Of a stretch of 64,000 nt of DNA, positions 7,106 to 18,600 are shown piece by piece. Positions within the stretch are counted from its first letter, which is position 1; each line of letters starts with the position of its first letter. Both the position numbers and the translations under genes were made by a program. The notes beneath the pieces were generated by a model. It had not been told where the DNA came from. It did not search any database and worked only from the letters and a program-made list of their open reading frames with translations. The DNA is from Aliivibrio wodanis (lineage in GTDB: Bacteria; Pseudomonadota; Gammaproteobacteria; Enterobacterales; Vibrionaceae), in NCBI GenBank assembly GCA_000953695.1, contig LN554846.1:1550001-1614000 (forward strand), read 5' to 3'.

Positions 7106-8785
7106 TTATTTAATTCGCTTTCGCATGAAACCAAATAAACCAAGCAGTGTCAGAGCTCCAAAGCCAATCGAACTACCCTGACGTTCAGTCGTATAGTTTT
7201 CAAAAGGACGAGTTTGAATATCTCTTGTCTCTTCATCAGAAATAGGAACTAGCTTAACTGCAACAACAGTTTCATCACTATTTCCAGCATTACAATACGC
7301 ATCACGAGCAACACTATCGTAACCGCCTGAACATTTCACTGCTGTTGCTGAAATTACGCCAGCATCATTGATATCTGTCGCATCGAAAACTCGATACTGG
7401 TTATTGTTACCAGAAACTAAACCATCATTGGTTAAATCATCAATAACCCATGCCTTATTTTCAAAAATAGCACTTCTGTTTTCAATAGCTGCTTTTTCAG
7501 TAGCTTCTGTGACTTTTTCTGTTACACCATAAGGATAAATGAAAGCACGTTGACGACGCTGCTTTCCGTCATATTCACGGTGAGTTTCAACATCAATACG
7601 TCCAACAATCTCATTAAAGTTGTTAATGCCTCCCATTTCTCCACCCGCACCATTAAAAAAGATGTCATTAGAGAAAAAATCAGCATTGGGTGAAGTAACA
7701 GAAGCATCAGAAACAACAAATAAACGATTAGCTGCTGCACCATTCTGAGGGAAGCCACCTGAACGCTTAGCTTGACCAACAACCACTAAATATTTATTAA
7801 TATCTGTCGCAACTGAATTGCTATTGATATTATCACCGCTAATTCGAACTTGAGCACCGCCAATCATACTTGATTTTAATGCAGATAAATCAGAAGTAAC
7901 GCCTTTAAATATTGTGGCATTCATATGTTGATCATCATAATTATTATATCCTACGCCATAAAAATTAGTTCCATCAACATAGAGATCACGCATACTACCC
8001 TGTGCGTAATAATCACCATCAAGAGTTTTATTATCTGCCCAGGCAATGGCCGTTAATTTACCTTCATTCCAAACAGCTGCTTTTGTATGATAATAATAAC
8101 GACCATTCTCATCACCAACAACCACACCTGATTTATTAGTAACGCTACCTACTGTGTAAGTTCCATCAGTTGACCATTGTCGGCCTTGTTTCCAAGTGGT
8201 CTCCCCCTCAATAAGGGTCTCACCTGAAATTGGAGTGTTTCGTGATGTAGAAGAACTAAAGTTACCAATCGTTGTTATTGCACCATTGCTAGTACTTAGT
8301 GCATTAATAACAGTATTAATTCCAGTAGCTGACACTAGACCATTTTCAACAAAAGCCAATGAATTTGATTCTTGATTTTCACCAGCACCTAATTCAATCC
8401 CCCAACCCTTCGTATATTGAGCATTAGCCCAGTATTCACAAGTGGAGTAGCCTAACTGGTAGAAACAATAGCTTTCAAAACCGTCATGATTATCTTCGAT
8501 ATAACTGAATGAGTTATCCATAGCAAAAGGGACTTCTTCACGGTATGAAAAACCTTCGGCGTTATTACGAGTTTCACCAGCGAGTGCATAATCAGCGCCA
8601 TCTACACAGTCATCAACAAAACACCCTTTAGGATCTGTTGTCATTCCTGGTTGAATCGCCGTTCCATAGTACTCAGTACCCGACACAGCAGGCGTTACTT
8701 CCACCACTTTATAAAGCGCCGCTTGCGCAGGAAGCGCAGCGGACACCAAAACAGCTAATGTGGTTAATTGTAATTTATTACTCAT
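7106..8785 (-). CDS. DUF3466 family exported protein with C-terminal membrane anchor
   Basis: 559 residues. A signal peptide (LTTLAVLVSAALPAQA, cleavage before ALYKV) is followed by a long repetitive beta-type region with recurrent short segments such as AIAWADNKTLDGDYYA and NDGLVSGNNNQYRVFDATDIND, the style of DUF3466 proteins found in Vibrio. Paired Cys near residues 55-60, 107-116 and 480-492 suggest disulphides outside the cytoplasm. The C-terminus (SSIGFGALTLLGLFGFMRKRIK) is a short hydrophobic span with a basic tail, the layout of GlyGly-CTERM-like sorting tails. Function unknown. It starts 8 bp after uup and is probably last in the rlmKL-grx-uup operon. Confidence 0.75.
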   Translation of the reverse strand: MSNKLQLTTLAVLVSAALPAQAALYKVVEVTPAVSGTEYYGTAIQPGMTTDPKGCFVDDCVDGADYALAGETRNNAEGFSYREEVPFAMDNSFSYIEDNHDGFESYCFYQLGYSTCEYWANAQYTKGWGIELGAGENQESNSLAFVENGLVSATGINTVINALSTSNGAITTIGNFSSSTSRNTPISGETLIEGETTWKQGRQWSTDGTYTVGSVTNKSGVVVGDENGRYYYHTKAAVWNEGKLTAIAWADNKTLDGDYYAQGSMRDLYVDGTNFYGVGYNNYDDQHMNATIFKGVTSDLSALKSSMIGGAQVRISGDNINSNSVATDINKYLVVVGQAKRSGGFPQNGAAANRLFVVSDASVTSPNADFFSNDIFFNGAGGEMGGINNFNEIVGRIDVETHREYDGKQRRQRAFIYPYGVTEKVTEATEKAAIENRSAIFENKAWVIDDLTNDGLVSGNNNQYRVFDATDINDAGVISATAVKCSGGYDSVARDAYCNAGNSDETVVAVKLVPISDEETRDIQTRPFENYTTERQGSSIGFGALTLLGLFGFMRKRIK

Positions 8786-8793
8786 TTAACTTC

Positions 8794-10707
8794 CTATTGT
8801 AGAGCTTCAAGTTCTTCCCAACGCTCAAATGCTACTTCCAACGCTTGTTCAGTTTCTGCTAAACGTGCTAAAACATCATCAGTCGTTTTAGGGTCTTGTT
8901 GGAAGAAAGTCGCGCTGTTTACTGTCTCTTGAAGTTCAGTAATTTCGTTTTCTAATTTCTCTAATGTTTCAGGTAACTGTTCAAGCTCACGCTGTAACTT
9001 ATATGATAATTTCTTTGGCTTAGCCACCGGCTCTACTTTTTGAGTTGTAGCAGCAACTGGCTCCGCTTTTACCTTTACTGTTGGAGCCATTGCATCACGA
9101 GTCGCCTGTACATTAGCACGTTGACGCTGTGCATCATGATAGCCACCTACAAACTCTTCGATCTGACCTTCACCTTCAAAAATCCAACTGGTCATTACAG
9201 TGTTATCAACGAACTGACGATCGTGACTTACTAGTAATAATGTACCTTGATAGTTGGCAAGTAATTCTTCTAAAAGTTCCAATGTTTCAATATCCAAATC
9301 ATTGGTTGGTTCATCAAGAATCAATAAATTGTTTGGACGCAGGAACAAACGCGCAAGTAATAGACGGTTTTTCTCACCACCAGACAATGCTTTAACAGGC
9401 TGACGTGCACGTTTTGGTGAGAATAGGAAATCTTGTAAGTAACTTAATGCATGACGTTCACGGCCACCCACTGTTACTTCTTGTTTACCATCAGCTAGGT
9501 TATCAATAACTGTTTTTTCAGGATCTAATGCTTCACGATATTGGTCAAAATAAGCCACTTCCAATTTCGTACCACAATGTAATTTACCTGAATCAGGTTG
9601 AAGTTGGTCAAGCATCAGTTTAAGCAGAGTACTCTTACCACAACCATTCGCACCAATTAGTGCAATACGGTCGCCACGCATAACATTGAAGCTAAAGTTC
9701 TTAACAATGTTTTTGCCATCAATTGAGTAATGAAGATTTTCAGCTTCAAATACAATTTTACCTGAACGATTTGACTCATCCACTTGGATATTGGCTTTAC
9801 CCATCACTTCACGACGCTCTGAACGCTCACGACGCAATTGTTTTAATGCACGAACACGACCTTCATTACGAGTACGACGCGCTTTAATGCCTTCTCGGAT
9901 CCATGATTCTTCTTGCGCAAGTACTTTATCAAACTGTGCGTTTTGATCCGCCTCTACACGTAGCGCTTCTTCTTTCGCTAGTAAGTATTCTTCATAGTTA
10001 CCAGGGTAAGAAGATAAGTTACCACGGTCTAAATCTACAATACGTGTCGCCATTGATTGAATGAATGCACGGTCATGCGAGATAAAGATGATTGAGCCTT
10101 TAAAATCTTTCAAGAAGGTTTCAAGCCATTCAATCGTCGTTACATCTAAGTGGTTAGTCGGTTCATCAAGAAGTAATACATCAGGATCAGAAACCAAAGC
10201 ACGAGCTAATGCCGCTTTACGTTGCCAACCACCAGATAAGTCAGTTAATAATGTATGACCATCTAGTTTTAATGATTCAAGAACCGATTGAATACGCATA
10301 TCAAAATGCCACGCATTAAGGTGGTCAATTTTCTCTTGAGCACGAGATAGCTTATTAATGTTTGATTCACTTGGATCAGTTTCTAGCAAATCAAGAAGGC
10401 GGTGATACTCTTTTAAGTATTTACCTGCTTCAGCTAGGCCTTCGGCTACGTAATCAAATACAGTGCCACTTTCATTACGCGGTGGATCTTGCTCTAGACG
10501 AGAAACCACCACATCTTGATTAATTTGAAGTTTGCCGTCATCCATAATGATGTCACCAGAAATCACTTTCATTAACGTTGATTTACCTGCACCATTACGG
10601 CCAACTAAACACACACGCTCATTTTCTTGTAAAGCGAAATCAGATTTGTCTAATAACGGATGATCGCCAAATGCTAATTGACCGTTATTAATTGTAAGTA
10701 ATGCCAT
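8794..10707 (-). CDS. uup: ABC-F ATPase Uup
   Basis: 637 residues, the usual Uup length. It has two ABC domains: Walker A GRNGAGKS (36-43) with signature LSGGWQRKAALARA and Walker B LLLDEPTNHLD; then GANGCGKS, LSGGEKNRLLLARLF and LLILDEPTNDLD. The linker rich in Arg (RRTRNEGRVRALKQLRRERSERRE) and a C-terminal coiled coil (about 570-637) match Uup, whose C-terminal domain binds DNA. ABC-F proteins act on ribosomes or nucleic acids, not in transport; Uup loss raises transposon excision in E. coli. Its start overlaps the glutaredoxin gene by 20 bp, and the neighbourhood (rlmKL upstream) is conserved. Confidence 0.95.
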   Translation of the reverse strand: MALLTINNGQLAFGDHPLLDKSDFALQENERVCLVGRNGAGKSTLMKVISGDIIMDDGKLQINQDVVVSRLEQDPPRNESGTVFDYVAEGLAEAGKYLKEYHRLLDLLETDPSESNINKLSRAQEKIDHLNAWHFDMRIQSVLESLKLDGHTLLTDLSGGWQRKAALARALVSDPDVLLLDEPTNHLDVTTIEWLETFLKDFKGSIIFISHDRAFIQSMATRIVDLDRGNLSSYPGNYEEYLLAKEEALRVEADQNAQFDKVLAQEESWIREGIKARRTRNEGRVRALKQLRRERSERREVMGKANIQVDESNRSGKIVFEAENLHYSIDGKNIVKNFSFNVMRGDRIALIGANGCGKSTLLKLMLDQLQPDSGKLHCGTKLEVAYFDQYREALDPEKTVIDNLADGKQEVTVGGRERHALSYLQDFLFSPKRARQPVKALSGGEKNRLLLARLFLRPNNLLILDEPTNDLDIETLELLEELLANYQGTLLLVSHDRQFVDNTVMTSWIFEGEGQIEEFVGGYHDAQRQRANVQATRDAMAPTVKVKAEPVAATTQKVEPVAKPKKLSYKLQRELEQLPETLEKLENEITELQETVNSATFFQQDPKTTDDVLARLAETEQALEVAFERWEELEALQ

Positions 10708-10930
10708 TGTCTTCTAACCAATTCTTTAATTGCGATATATCGAAGGGCCAATTTAGCTCAGATAAGCCATTAGCCACCACAGGTATTGTGACGCCGTAAC
10801 GAGAAAAAAGTTCATCGTTAAACGCAATATCTACCGTATTTATTTTTACTATGTCTACACCCACCTCAACAAGCAAGTCAAACGCTTGCTCGCAAAGATG
10901 GCAGCCTTCCGTGCTATAGAGAGTAATCAT
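10688..10930 (-). CDS. Small glutaredoxin-like protein
   Basis: 80 residues with a thioredoxin fold pattern: MITLYSTEGCHLCEQAF has the redox pair Cys 10 and Cys 13 (CHLC), and TIPVV carries the cis-Pro. It belongs to the DUF836/glutaredoxin-like family commonly found between rlmKL and uup in vibrios. Thiol-disulphide exchange in the cytoplasm is likely, partner unknown. It follows rlmKL by 6 bp and overlaps uup by 20 bp, so all three appear translationally linked. A matS-like 13-mer lies inside it at 10788. Confidence 0.85.
   Translation of the reverse strand: MITLYSTEGCHLCEQAFDLLVEVGVDIVKINTVDIAFNDELFSRYGVTIPVVANGLSELNWPFDISQLKNWLEDNGITYN
10788..10800. other. matS-like site (12 of 13)
   Basis: GTGACGCCGTAAC differs from GTGACRNYGTCAC only at position 11 (A for C). 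It lies inside the small glutaredoxin gene. Confidence 0.4.
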
Positions 10931-10936
10931 TCGTCT

Positions 10937-13054
10937 CTAGTCTTCCTTGTGAGTAATAATCCAACAGTTATGAATGTGTTTATTACGAGCGAAGTCAAGC
11001 GGCAATGTTTGCTTAGAAATGTTCTTAGCTTTAAGGCCTGCTTTCTCTAGTGCTTCGTCATCCATTTTAAAGTTACGTTTATTATTCGAGAATACGATAG
11101 TACCGTTCTCACGTAGCATACGTTTTAGGTTCTCAAGTAACATGATGTGATCACGTTGAACATCAAACGTTTGTTCCATACGCTTAGAGTTAGAGAACGT
11201 AGGTGGATCGATAAAGATTAAATCAAACTCACCTTCTGCTTGTTGTAACCACTGCAGACAGTCAGCTTGTAAGAACTGATGCTGAGTACCGGTTTGATCA
11301 TTGGTATTCATGTTCTTCTGTGCCCACTCTAGGTAGGTACGAGACATATCAATCGTCATGGTAGATTTTGCACCACCACAAGCCGCATGAACTGTCGCAG
11401 AACCGGTGTAAGCAAATAGGTTTAAGAAATCTTTACCTGCTGCCATTTCACCAATCATTTTACGAGTTAACTTATGATCTAAGAATAAACCTGTATCTAG
11501 GTAATCTTGTAGGTTAACAATCAATTTTACGCCATACTCATCAACATCAAAAGAGCGAGATTTCTCAGCCAGTTTTTGATATTGATTTTTACCTGATTGC
11601 TTTTGACGAACTTTCAAAATCACGTTATTTGTTTCTACACCTGTCACAAGAACCGTTGCGCGGATCATATCTGTTAAACGACGACGTGTTTTATCTTCTG
11701 AAATTTCTTTTGGTGCCGCGTACTCTTGGATGATGATGTAATCTTTATATACATCAATCGCTGCATTGTAATCAGGTAAATCTGCATCATAAAGACGGTA
11801 GCATTCTAATTTCTCTTTACGTGCCCATTTACCAATCTTAGACAAATTCTTTTTAAGACGGTTCATAAACTCAGGAGCAACTTCAACATTGGCTGCTTCT
11901 TTACGTTCAGCTGATTCGCTAATTGAATAGTTTTTCTGAACACAAGGCAATGCGCCGTTGTTCAATTTAAATTGCTTATCGGCACGCATACGTATACATG
12001 CAAGTAAATCATCGTTGCTTGAATAGATTGATGCAGTACAACCACCAAATTGCTCTTTAAGTTGACGACCAAACTCACTGTATAATGCAATCAATGCAGG
12101 TTCAGTACTTAAACGCTCACCATATGGTGGGTTACAAATCACTACGCCATTTTCAAACGCTTCTGGACGTTCAATCTTAGTTGCATCACCAACATCAAAC
12201 GTAATTAAATCTTCAACGCCAGCACGACGGGCATTTTCACGAGCGGTTTGAATAACACGGTAATCACGGTCAAATCCATAAAAATGTGTATCTACTTTCT
12301 TAACACCACGACGACTCTTAACACGCGCTTGTGAACGGACTTCAGTCCATAACTCCTCGTCAAAGTCATTCAGTGCTTCAAAACACCATTTCTCACGCTT
12401 AACACCAGGAGCCATTTCACAAGCCATTAATGCAGCTTCAATCAGTAACGTACCAGAACCACACATTGGATCTAATAGCGGTTTACTCTCATCCCATGTA
12501 CTACGAAGTACTAATGCAGCAGCCAATGTCTCACGAAGTGGTGCTCGACCAGCTTCAGTACGATAGCCACGCTGATGCAAACCTGAACCGATTAAGTCAA
12601 AGCCAAGAATCCCTTTCTCACCAGATAAACGCATATGTACACGTAAATCAGGTTCTGCTTTATCAATATTTGGACGCTCTAGATCCGCTTTGGTGAAACG
12701 GTCAACAATCGCATCTTTTACTTTCAATGCGCCGTATTGGCTATTACGAATCTCACGGTTTGTACCATTAAAATCCACCACCAATGTTTTATCTGCACTG
12801 AAATAACTAGGCCAGTTAATTGCAGAAGCACCTAGATACAGATCCATATCATCACGAACATCAAATTCAGAAAGAACTTGAATAAAACGTGAAGCGATAC
12901 GGCTCCATAAACAACAACGATAAACAACCTCGGTTGGAGCTTCAAACATAACCCCTGCGTAAACTAATTTTGGGTCTGTAACACCAAGTGCAATAAGTTC
13001 GTCAGCGAGTAAGTTTTCAAGGCCTTTAGAAGTGATGGCTAAGTATTTTTTCAT
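10937..13054 (-). CDS. rlmL: Bifunctional 23S rRNA methyltransferase RlmKL
   Basis: 705 residues, the fused form found in Gammaproteobacteria. The N-terminal THUMP region (about 45-155) is followed by the RlmL methyltransferase domain (SAM motif [16 protein letters not shown], catalytic NPPYGERL), which makes m2G2445. The C-terminal RlmK domain ([20 protein letters not shown], catalytic [12 protein letters not shown]) makes m7G2069. Both target sites lie in the 23S peptidyl-transferase region. It is first in the apparent rlmKL-grx-uup-DUF3466 operon; the 600-bp space upstream must hold its promoter. Confidence 0.97.
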   Translation of the reverse strand: MKKYLAITSKGLENLLADELIALGVTDPKLVYAGVMFEAPTEVVYRCCLWSRIASRFIQVLSEFDVRDDMDLYLGASAINWPSYFSADKTLVVDFNGTNREIRNSQYGALKVKDAIVDRFTKADLERPNIDKAEPDLRVHMRLSGEKGILGFDLIGSGLHQRGYRTEAGRAPLRETLAAALVLRSTWDESKPLLDPMCGSGTLLIEAALMACEMAPGVKREKWCFEALNDFDEELWTEVRSQARVKSRRGVKKVDTHFYGFDRDYRVIQTARENARRAGVEDLITFDVGDATKIERPEAFENGVVICNPPYGERLSTEPALIALYSEFGRQLKEQFGGCTASIYSSNDDLLACIRMRADKQFKLNNGALPCVQKNYSISESAERKEAANVEVAPEFMNRLKKNLSKIGKWARKEKLECYRLYDADLPDYNAAIDVYKDYIIIQEYAAPKEISEDKTRRRLTDMIRATVLVTGVETNNVILKVRQKQSGKNQYQKLAEKSRSFDVDEYGVKLIVNLQDYLDTGLFLDHKLTRKMIGEMAAGKDFLNLFAYTGSATVHAACGGAKSTMTIDMSRTYLEWAQKNMNTNDQTGTQHQFLQADCLQWLQQAEGEFDLIFIDPPTFSNSKRMEQTFDVQRDHIMLLENLKRMLRENGTIVFSNNKRNFKMDDEALEKAGLKAKNISKQTLPLDFARNKHIHNCWIITHKED

Positions 13055-13655
13055 GGGATTCTTTTGGTTATTAAATTACCTCGCATTATACATGAATCTT
13101 ACTGAAAGAGGATAAATAGATTCAGAGAAAATCCCTTACATAAACTCACTTTATCTCTTTTAAAACAAATATTTATTAAATCTCCCTCTTAATTGAGAGT
13201 TAAGTGGTTTCCCATGAAAAACAATAAGACGTAAAATTAAACCGGGCAATCTGGACTACACCAGTTAAAATGAGTAAAATTATTAACCTAAATAAATCAT
13301 TAAATGAGGAAATTTATGTAGGCAACATTAATATTTCAGTTCGATTTGTAGGTTAATCAGACTGCTAATAATTTGTACATTTTGGTACAAGATCTCATTT
13401 ATGATAAATCTAATAAGCCCAGATGATGACAAAAATAAGCCCTATAACACTCTACTCTATTAGCTAATACCAATTCGAGAATAGAGCGTTACATAGAAAA
13501 AATGGACTTAATTAGATCAATGTATAACTAGGGGTCTAACCACAAGACAAATACAGCATTGGGTCTAAGCTCTAAATGGTTAGTCTATAGGGGATTTAAA
13601 AAGAGTAGATAAGAAAAACAAGCCTACACTGTCCGTACAAGCTATTTTTCTTTAT
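13055..13655. other. 600-bp gene-free gap between rlmKL and zapC
   Basis: No coding region, tRNA or clear hairpin terminator is visible. It contains the dispersed motif ATACCAATTC at 13467-13476 and several in-phase A/T runs. A small RNA or decayed sequence cannot be excluded from sequence alone. Confidence 0.5.
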
Positions 13656-14195
13656 TTAGCCTACTAGTGCGTAGTAAGAGGAATTAACAACTTGTAGCTT
13701 CGCCATTCTGTCGTGCATTACCTTTACCGGCTCACAGAACGACATATATTTAACTGGATTCAATGCAAAGGCATCCATATCAACAAGCATACACATACTG
13801 GCACACTCGTAATTCTCAACGATAATAAAGTGTCCTTCCCCTAAATCATTCTTAAGAGACACAACCTCACCTTCTGCTGGACAATAACCATCGCCTTGAG
13901 ATTCAAAAAACCAACTTTTTGGTAGCATTGGTTTATGGAATCGCTTAGCAGCAACACAATTAAGCGCCAATTCAACTTTACGAGGCTCAGAAAGAGGAAG
14001 GAATGAAATATATTCAACAAACATTTCATAAGAAGCCGCATCATCAACAGAGAACTTACTTTTATTGAATGCTTCATCTATTAAGACTTTAGAAGGTAGA
14101 TTAACGCAAAAAACCATATCCATGCTCAATTCAAGCATAAGAGACCGTGCTTTATTATCGTAATACCAACTCCATGTATCACTTGGTTTAAGCAT
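13656..14195 (-). CDS. zapC: Cell division protein ZapC
   Basis: 179 residues, matching E. coli ZapC (180) in layout: [21 protein letters not shown] at the start, SVDDAASYE, then [22 protein letters not shown], and the C-terminal [14 protein letters not shown]. ZapC is a cytoplasmic FtsZ-associated protein that stabilises FtsZ polymer bundles at the division ring. It sits between pyrD and rlmKL as in E. coli. The pyrD terminator lies between it and pyrD, so it has its own promoter. Confidence 0.93.
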   Translation of the reverse strand: MLKPSDTWSWYYDNKARSLMLELSMDMVFCVNLPSKVLIDEAFNKSKFSVDDAASYEMFVEYISFLPLSEPRKVELALNCVAAKRFHKPMLPKSWFFESQGDGYCPAEGEVVSLKNDLGEGHFIIVENYECASMCMLVDMDAFALNPVKYMSFCEPVKVMHDRMAKLQVVNSSYYALVG

Positions 14196-14335
14196 TTAAC
14201 TTCTCTCTAAAAAATATGGGACAATGCCCTACGCGACTCCATCACCTAATATTAGGACGTTTATACTAAAAAATAGACTTTTTAAACAAACATCACTGGT
14301 GCAATGAGTTACTTATTCTACAAGAGCTTGATAAT

Positions 14336-14366
14336 AAAAAAAGGGGAAATTTTCATTCCCCCTTTC
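14336..14366 (-). terminator. Rho-independent terminator of pyrD
   Basis: On the minus strand AAAGGGGGAA, short loop, TTTCCCCTTT then a long T run, about 40 bp past the pyrD stop. Confidence 0.85.
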
Positions 14367-14407
14367 GTTTGAACAGTCTGTAAGCAATTTTTACTGCTTT
14401 ATATCAA

Positions 14408-15418
14408 TTAAATGTTGTTCACGATATCTTTAACTAATGCTGGACCTTTATAAATGAAACCTGAGTAGACTTGAACCAGATCGGCACCCGCCATCATTTT
14501 CTCTTTAGCAGCGACATATGAGTCAATGCCACCTACACCTATAATTGGAAGATTATCACCTAAAAGTTCCTTAAGACGACGAACAACTTCTGTGCTGCGT
14601 GCTTGAACAGGACGACCACTTAAGCCTCCCATCTCTTCTGCATGCTTCATACCTTCAACCATAGAACGGTCTAATGTAGTATTAGTTGCAATCACACCAT
14701 CAACCTTATACTTAATTAATGAGGCTGCAATTTGAGATAATTCGTTATCATCTAAATCTGGAGCAATCTTTAGAGCAATAGGTACATACTTACCATATTT
14801 CTCTGCTAATTCGTTTTGCTTCTCTTTTAACTGAGAAAGAAGATCATCTAATGCTTCACCGTATTGAAGAGTACGAAGCCCTGGAGTGTTTGGGGATGAG
14901 ATATTAATCGCAATGTAGCCCGCGTATTGATATACCTTCTCCATACAAATTAGGTAATCTTCTGTACCCTTCTCAATAGGTGTATCTTTGTTTTTTCCAA
15001 TGTTAATACCAATAACACCGTCAAATTTTGCTTTCTTTACATTCTCAACAAGATTATCAACACCAAGGTTATTAAAACCCATACGGTTAATAATACCTTC
15101 CGCTTCAATTAAACGAAATAAACGTGGCTTATCGTTACCTGCTTGAGGGCGAGGAGTAACAGTACCTACTTCAATGAATCCAAAACCCATTGCGCTAAAT
15201 GCTTCAATACATTCACCGTTCTTATCAAGGCCAGCCGCGAGACCAACCGGGTTTTTAAAGGTAATGCCCATCACTTCTACAGGTTTAGAAGCTAAGTTTT
15301 GACGGTATAAAAGATCGAGAGGAGTGCCTGTAAAACGTTTGAAATTTTGAATTGCTAGGTCATGTGCTTTTTCAGCATCAAGTTTGAAAATGCCAGCTCT
15401 GGCGATGCGGTATAACAT
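14408..15418 (-). CDS. pyrD: Dihydroorotate dehydrogenase (quinone), class 2
   Basis: 336 residues from the ATG at 15418, identical in length to E. coli PyrD. This start is preferred over an in-frame upstream one because it has GGAG upstream and puts the catalytic base at Ser 175 ([12 protein letters not shown]), as in E. coli. It oxidises dihydroorotate to orotate with FMN and ubiquinone at the inner membrane, the fourth step of pyrimidine synthesis. The N-terminal amphipathic helix ([20 protein letters not shown]), FMN-contact segments ([19 protein letters not shown]) and the closing GVGGIDS and QVYSGF motifs are present. Confidence 0.98.
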   Translation of the reverse strand: MLYRIARAGIFKLDAEKAHDLAIQNFKRFTGTPLDLLYRQNLASKPVEVMGITFKNPVGLAAGLDKNGECIEAFSAMGFGFIEVGTVTPRPQAGNDKPRLFRLIEAEGIINRMGFNNLGVDNLVENVKKAKFDGVIGINIGKNKDTPIEKGTEDYLICMEKVYQYAGYIAINISSPNTPGLRTLQYGEALDDLLSQLKEKQNELAEKYGKYVPIALKIAPDLDDNELSQIAASLIKYKVDGVIATNTTLDRSMVEGMKHAEEMGGLSGRPVQARSTEVVRRLKELLGDNLPIIGVGGIDSYVAAKEKMMAGADLVQVYSGFIYKGPALVKDIVNNI

Positions 15419-15605
15419 TGTAGCTCCAAAAAAAGTCCCGAATAAACGGGGAGTCATTATTCACTGATTTTATTCACAATTCAAACTTAATCGTACTTTA
15501 TTCATCATAATTTCTCCGCATCATGAAACTCGAAAAATACATTAAGAATAAAAAATCACTAAATGAGGTTATAAATGTAAGCGTGTGGGAAAATTACCGG
15601 GGAAA

Positions 15606-15642
15606 TAAAAAGGGAAAGTGAATAAATACTCACTTCCCCTTT
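15606..15642 (-). terminator. Rho-independent terminator of NAD-GDH
   Basis: 13-bp stem AAAGGGAAAGTGA / TCACTTCCCCTTT with one mismatch; on the minus strand TTTTTATTTCC follows. It lies about 50 bp past the gdh stop. Confidence 0.8.
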
Positions 15643-15643
15643 A

Positions 15644-15665
15644 GTTAAGCAAACGTTTGTTTAAC
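15644..15665. promoter_or_regulatory. LacI/PurR-type palindrome with CAAACGTTTG core
   Basis: A 22-bp near-perfect palindrome (one mismatch) around CAAACGTTTG, resembling PurR-type operators (ACGCAAACGTTTGCGT). PurR regulates pyrD in E. coli, but this site is 226 bp upstream of pyrD with the gdh terminator between, so its target is unclear. Confidence 0.35.
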
Positions 15666-15692
15666 GATATACTAAGCTATTAATTACTGACT

Positions 15693-18600
15693 TTAATTTG
15701 ATGTACAGCTTATGTTAAGTAACGTTAATTCTCTTAATGCTACTGAGAACTTAGCAAACTCATGAATAGAGCCAACCTTAAATTCATTTAAGATATTGTC
15801 CCAACGCCCTACTGAACTGCTATTTTTCTCACACCATTCTGCTATCGCACTTTCTGCCGAATCGCTATTTTTAAACTCAGACAAAACTAAGGTCGTCAAT
15901 TGACGCTGTTGCCAATCTAAGTCTTCACGGAATGATGCACGAGCGAGTGCTTGCCAATGGTTATCTACTCCTTGGTTATTGATTTGTTTTAAGAACCAAT
16001 GCAGAGATAATTTATCCCCCAATACGTAGTATAAACGTGCAGATGTTGCTACTGGCTGCTCAGTTACCTCTGCTACTGCTGAGATATCCATTGCAGAGTA
16101 CAAGCTACTCAAGCGAGCCAACACATTACCCAACTCACATGGTACGCCCATCTCGAGGTAATGATTCGCTTGTTCAATATGCTCTACAACTTCTTCATTA
16201 ACTAGATAATTATCAAGGTTAACTTTAATGTCATCAACCGCAGGCTTATATTTCGCGATTAGCTGATCAATAGACATGTGTTGTGAACCATTGCGTAATA
16301 ACCAACGTGCTACTCGACGGATAGTTCGACGCATTGCAAAGAAAGCTTCATATTGAGCTTCTGCCGTAGCTACATTATCTAGATTACGAACTTCTTTAAA
16401 TAAATCGCCAAACTCAAAGATAGCGCGAGTTGCTGAGTATGCATTTGCAATATCAGTAATCGCGTAACCAGTCTCTTCCTGTAAGCGAGTAATAAAGTTA
16501 CAGCCCATTTCATTAACCATTTGGTTAGCTAAACAAGTTGCGATGATTTCTGAACGCAATGGATGGTTATCCATCTCCGCTTTATAGTTACGCTGTAACT
16601 CAGTTGGGAAATAGGTTGTTAATAAATCAGCATGATATGGATTATTTGCAATTTCATCACAAGCTAATTGCTCTTTAAGTACCATCTTTCCATAAGCAAC
16701 AAGAACAGAAAGCTCTGGACGAGTTAACGCTTGCCCTCTTTTTTCACGCTCAATTAAAGTTTCATCATCAGGGATAAACTCTAATGCGCGATCTAACTGG
16801 CCTTGTTTCTCTAAATGATGAATAAAACGGATTTGCTCTTTAACTAAAGAAGTGCCTTGCTGCTCTGCCACAGAGATCGACTCTGATTGACAGTACGCAT
16901 CATCAAGAACTATCTCACCAACTTCATCTTCCATTTTTTGAAGTAAAACATTACGTTGCTTATAAGTAAGATCGCCATTAGCCACCAAACCGTTAAGCAA
17001 GATCTTAATATTAACCTCATTATCAGAGCAATCAACACCGCCAACGTTATCAACAAAATCGGTATTAACACGGCCACCTTTAAGACCATATTCAATACGA
17101 CCCAATTGAGTCATACCTAAGTTACCGCCTTCACCAACTACTTTTGCATTTAGCTCTGAGCCATTGATACGTAAAGCATCATTGCCACGGTCACCAACAT
17201 CAACACTGGTTTCTTTTTCAGATTTAACGTAAGTACCAATACCACCATTCCACATCAGATCCACATCCATCTTCAAGATCATCTGGATTAAGTCGTTTGG
17301 TGCTAATGACTGTTTACGGGTTCCTAACATCTTCTGAATTTCAGGCGAAAGATCAATCGACTTCGCGCGACGAGAGAAAATACCACCACCTTGAGAAATC
17401 AGATCTTTGTTGTAATCTTCCCAGCTAGAACGAGGTAGCTCAAACAGACGAGCACGCTCTGGCCATGTGATTTCAGCGTTTGGATTTGGATCAATGAAGA
17501 TATGCATATGGTTAAATGCCGCTTGGAGACGAATATGTTTCGACAACAGCATACCATTACCAAATACATCCCCTGCCATATCACCCACACCAGCAACAGT
17601 GAAATCAGTGGTTTGACAATCAATACCCATTTCACGGAAATGGCGTTTTACTGACTCCCAAGCACCTTTTGCTGTAATACCCATTGCTTTATGGTCATAA
17701 CCATTAGAGCCACCAGAAGCAAAAGCATCACCTAACCAGAAGTTGTACTCTTCTGATACTGAGTTAGCTAAATCAGAGAATGTCGCAGTCCCTTTATCTG
17801 CAGCAACAACCAAGTACGGATCATCATCATCATGACGAACTACATTCTGTGGTGGAGTCACTTCACCTTCAATGATGTTATCTGATACATCTAATAGAGC
17901 ACGAATAAACTGTTTATAACAACGCTGACCTTCCGCAAAAATATCATCACGCGTAGTAAAATTATGCTGCTTCTTACAAACAAACCCGCCCTTTGCGCCT
18001 ACAGGAACAATAACGGTATTCTTAACTTGTTGTGCTTTTACAAGTCCAAGAACTTCTGTACGGAAATCTTCTTGGCGATCAGACCAACGTAAACCACCAC
18101 GAGCAACTTTACCACCACGTAAATGCACACCTTCAATATCTGGTGCGTAAACGAAGATTTCAAATGCCGGTACAGGCGCAGGAATTTCAGGAATATTCGA
18201 TGGTTGAAGCTTTAAAGATAACCATGGCTTTGGTTGGCCATCTTCTGCTTTTTGATAGTAGTTAGTACGTAGTGTAGCGACAATCATATCTACGTAACGA
18301 CGAATAATACGGTCATCATCTAAGCTTTCTACTTTATCTAAGCTTGAAAAGATAGCATCAAGTGATTTTTGTTGTTTCTTTTCAGACCAATCTGCTGTTG
18401 GATCAAAACGAAGTTGGAATAAGCGTACTACTGAGACTGCTAATTTCGGGTGTGCCGATAGCGTGTCCTCAATGTATTGTTGGCTAAATGGGAAACCAAC
18501 TTGACGCATATAACGAGCATAAGCACGCAGAATTGTTACTTCACGACCCGATAAACCAGCGCCAAGAACTAAGCGGTTAAAGCCATCACTTTCTAATTGC

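Noticed and set aside
15419-15457. Upstream start for pyrD giving 349 residues
   Set aside because: ATG 15418 has a good ribosome binding site, gives exactly 336 residues and aligns the catalytic Ser at 175.
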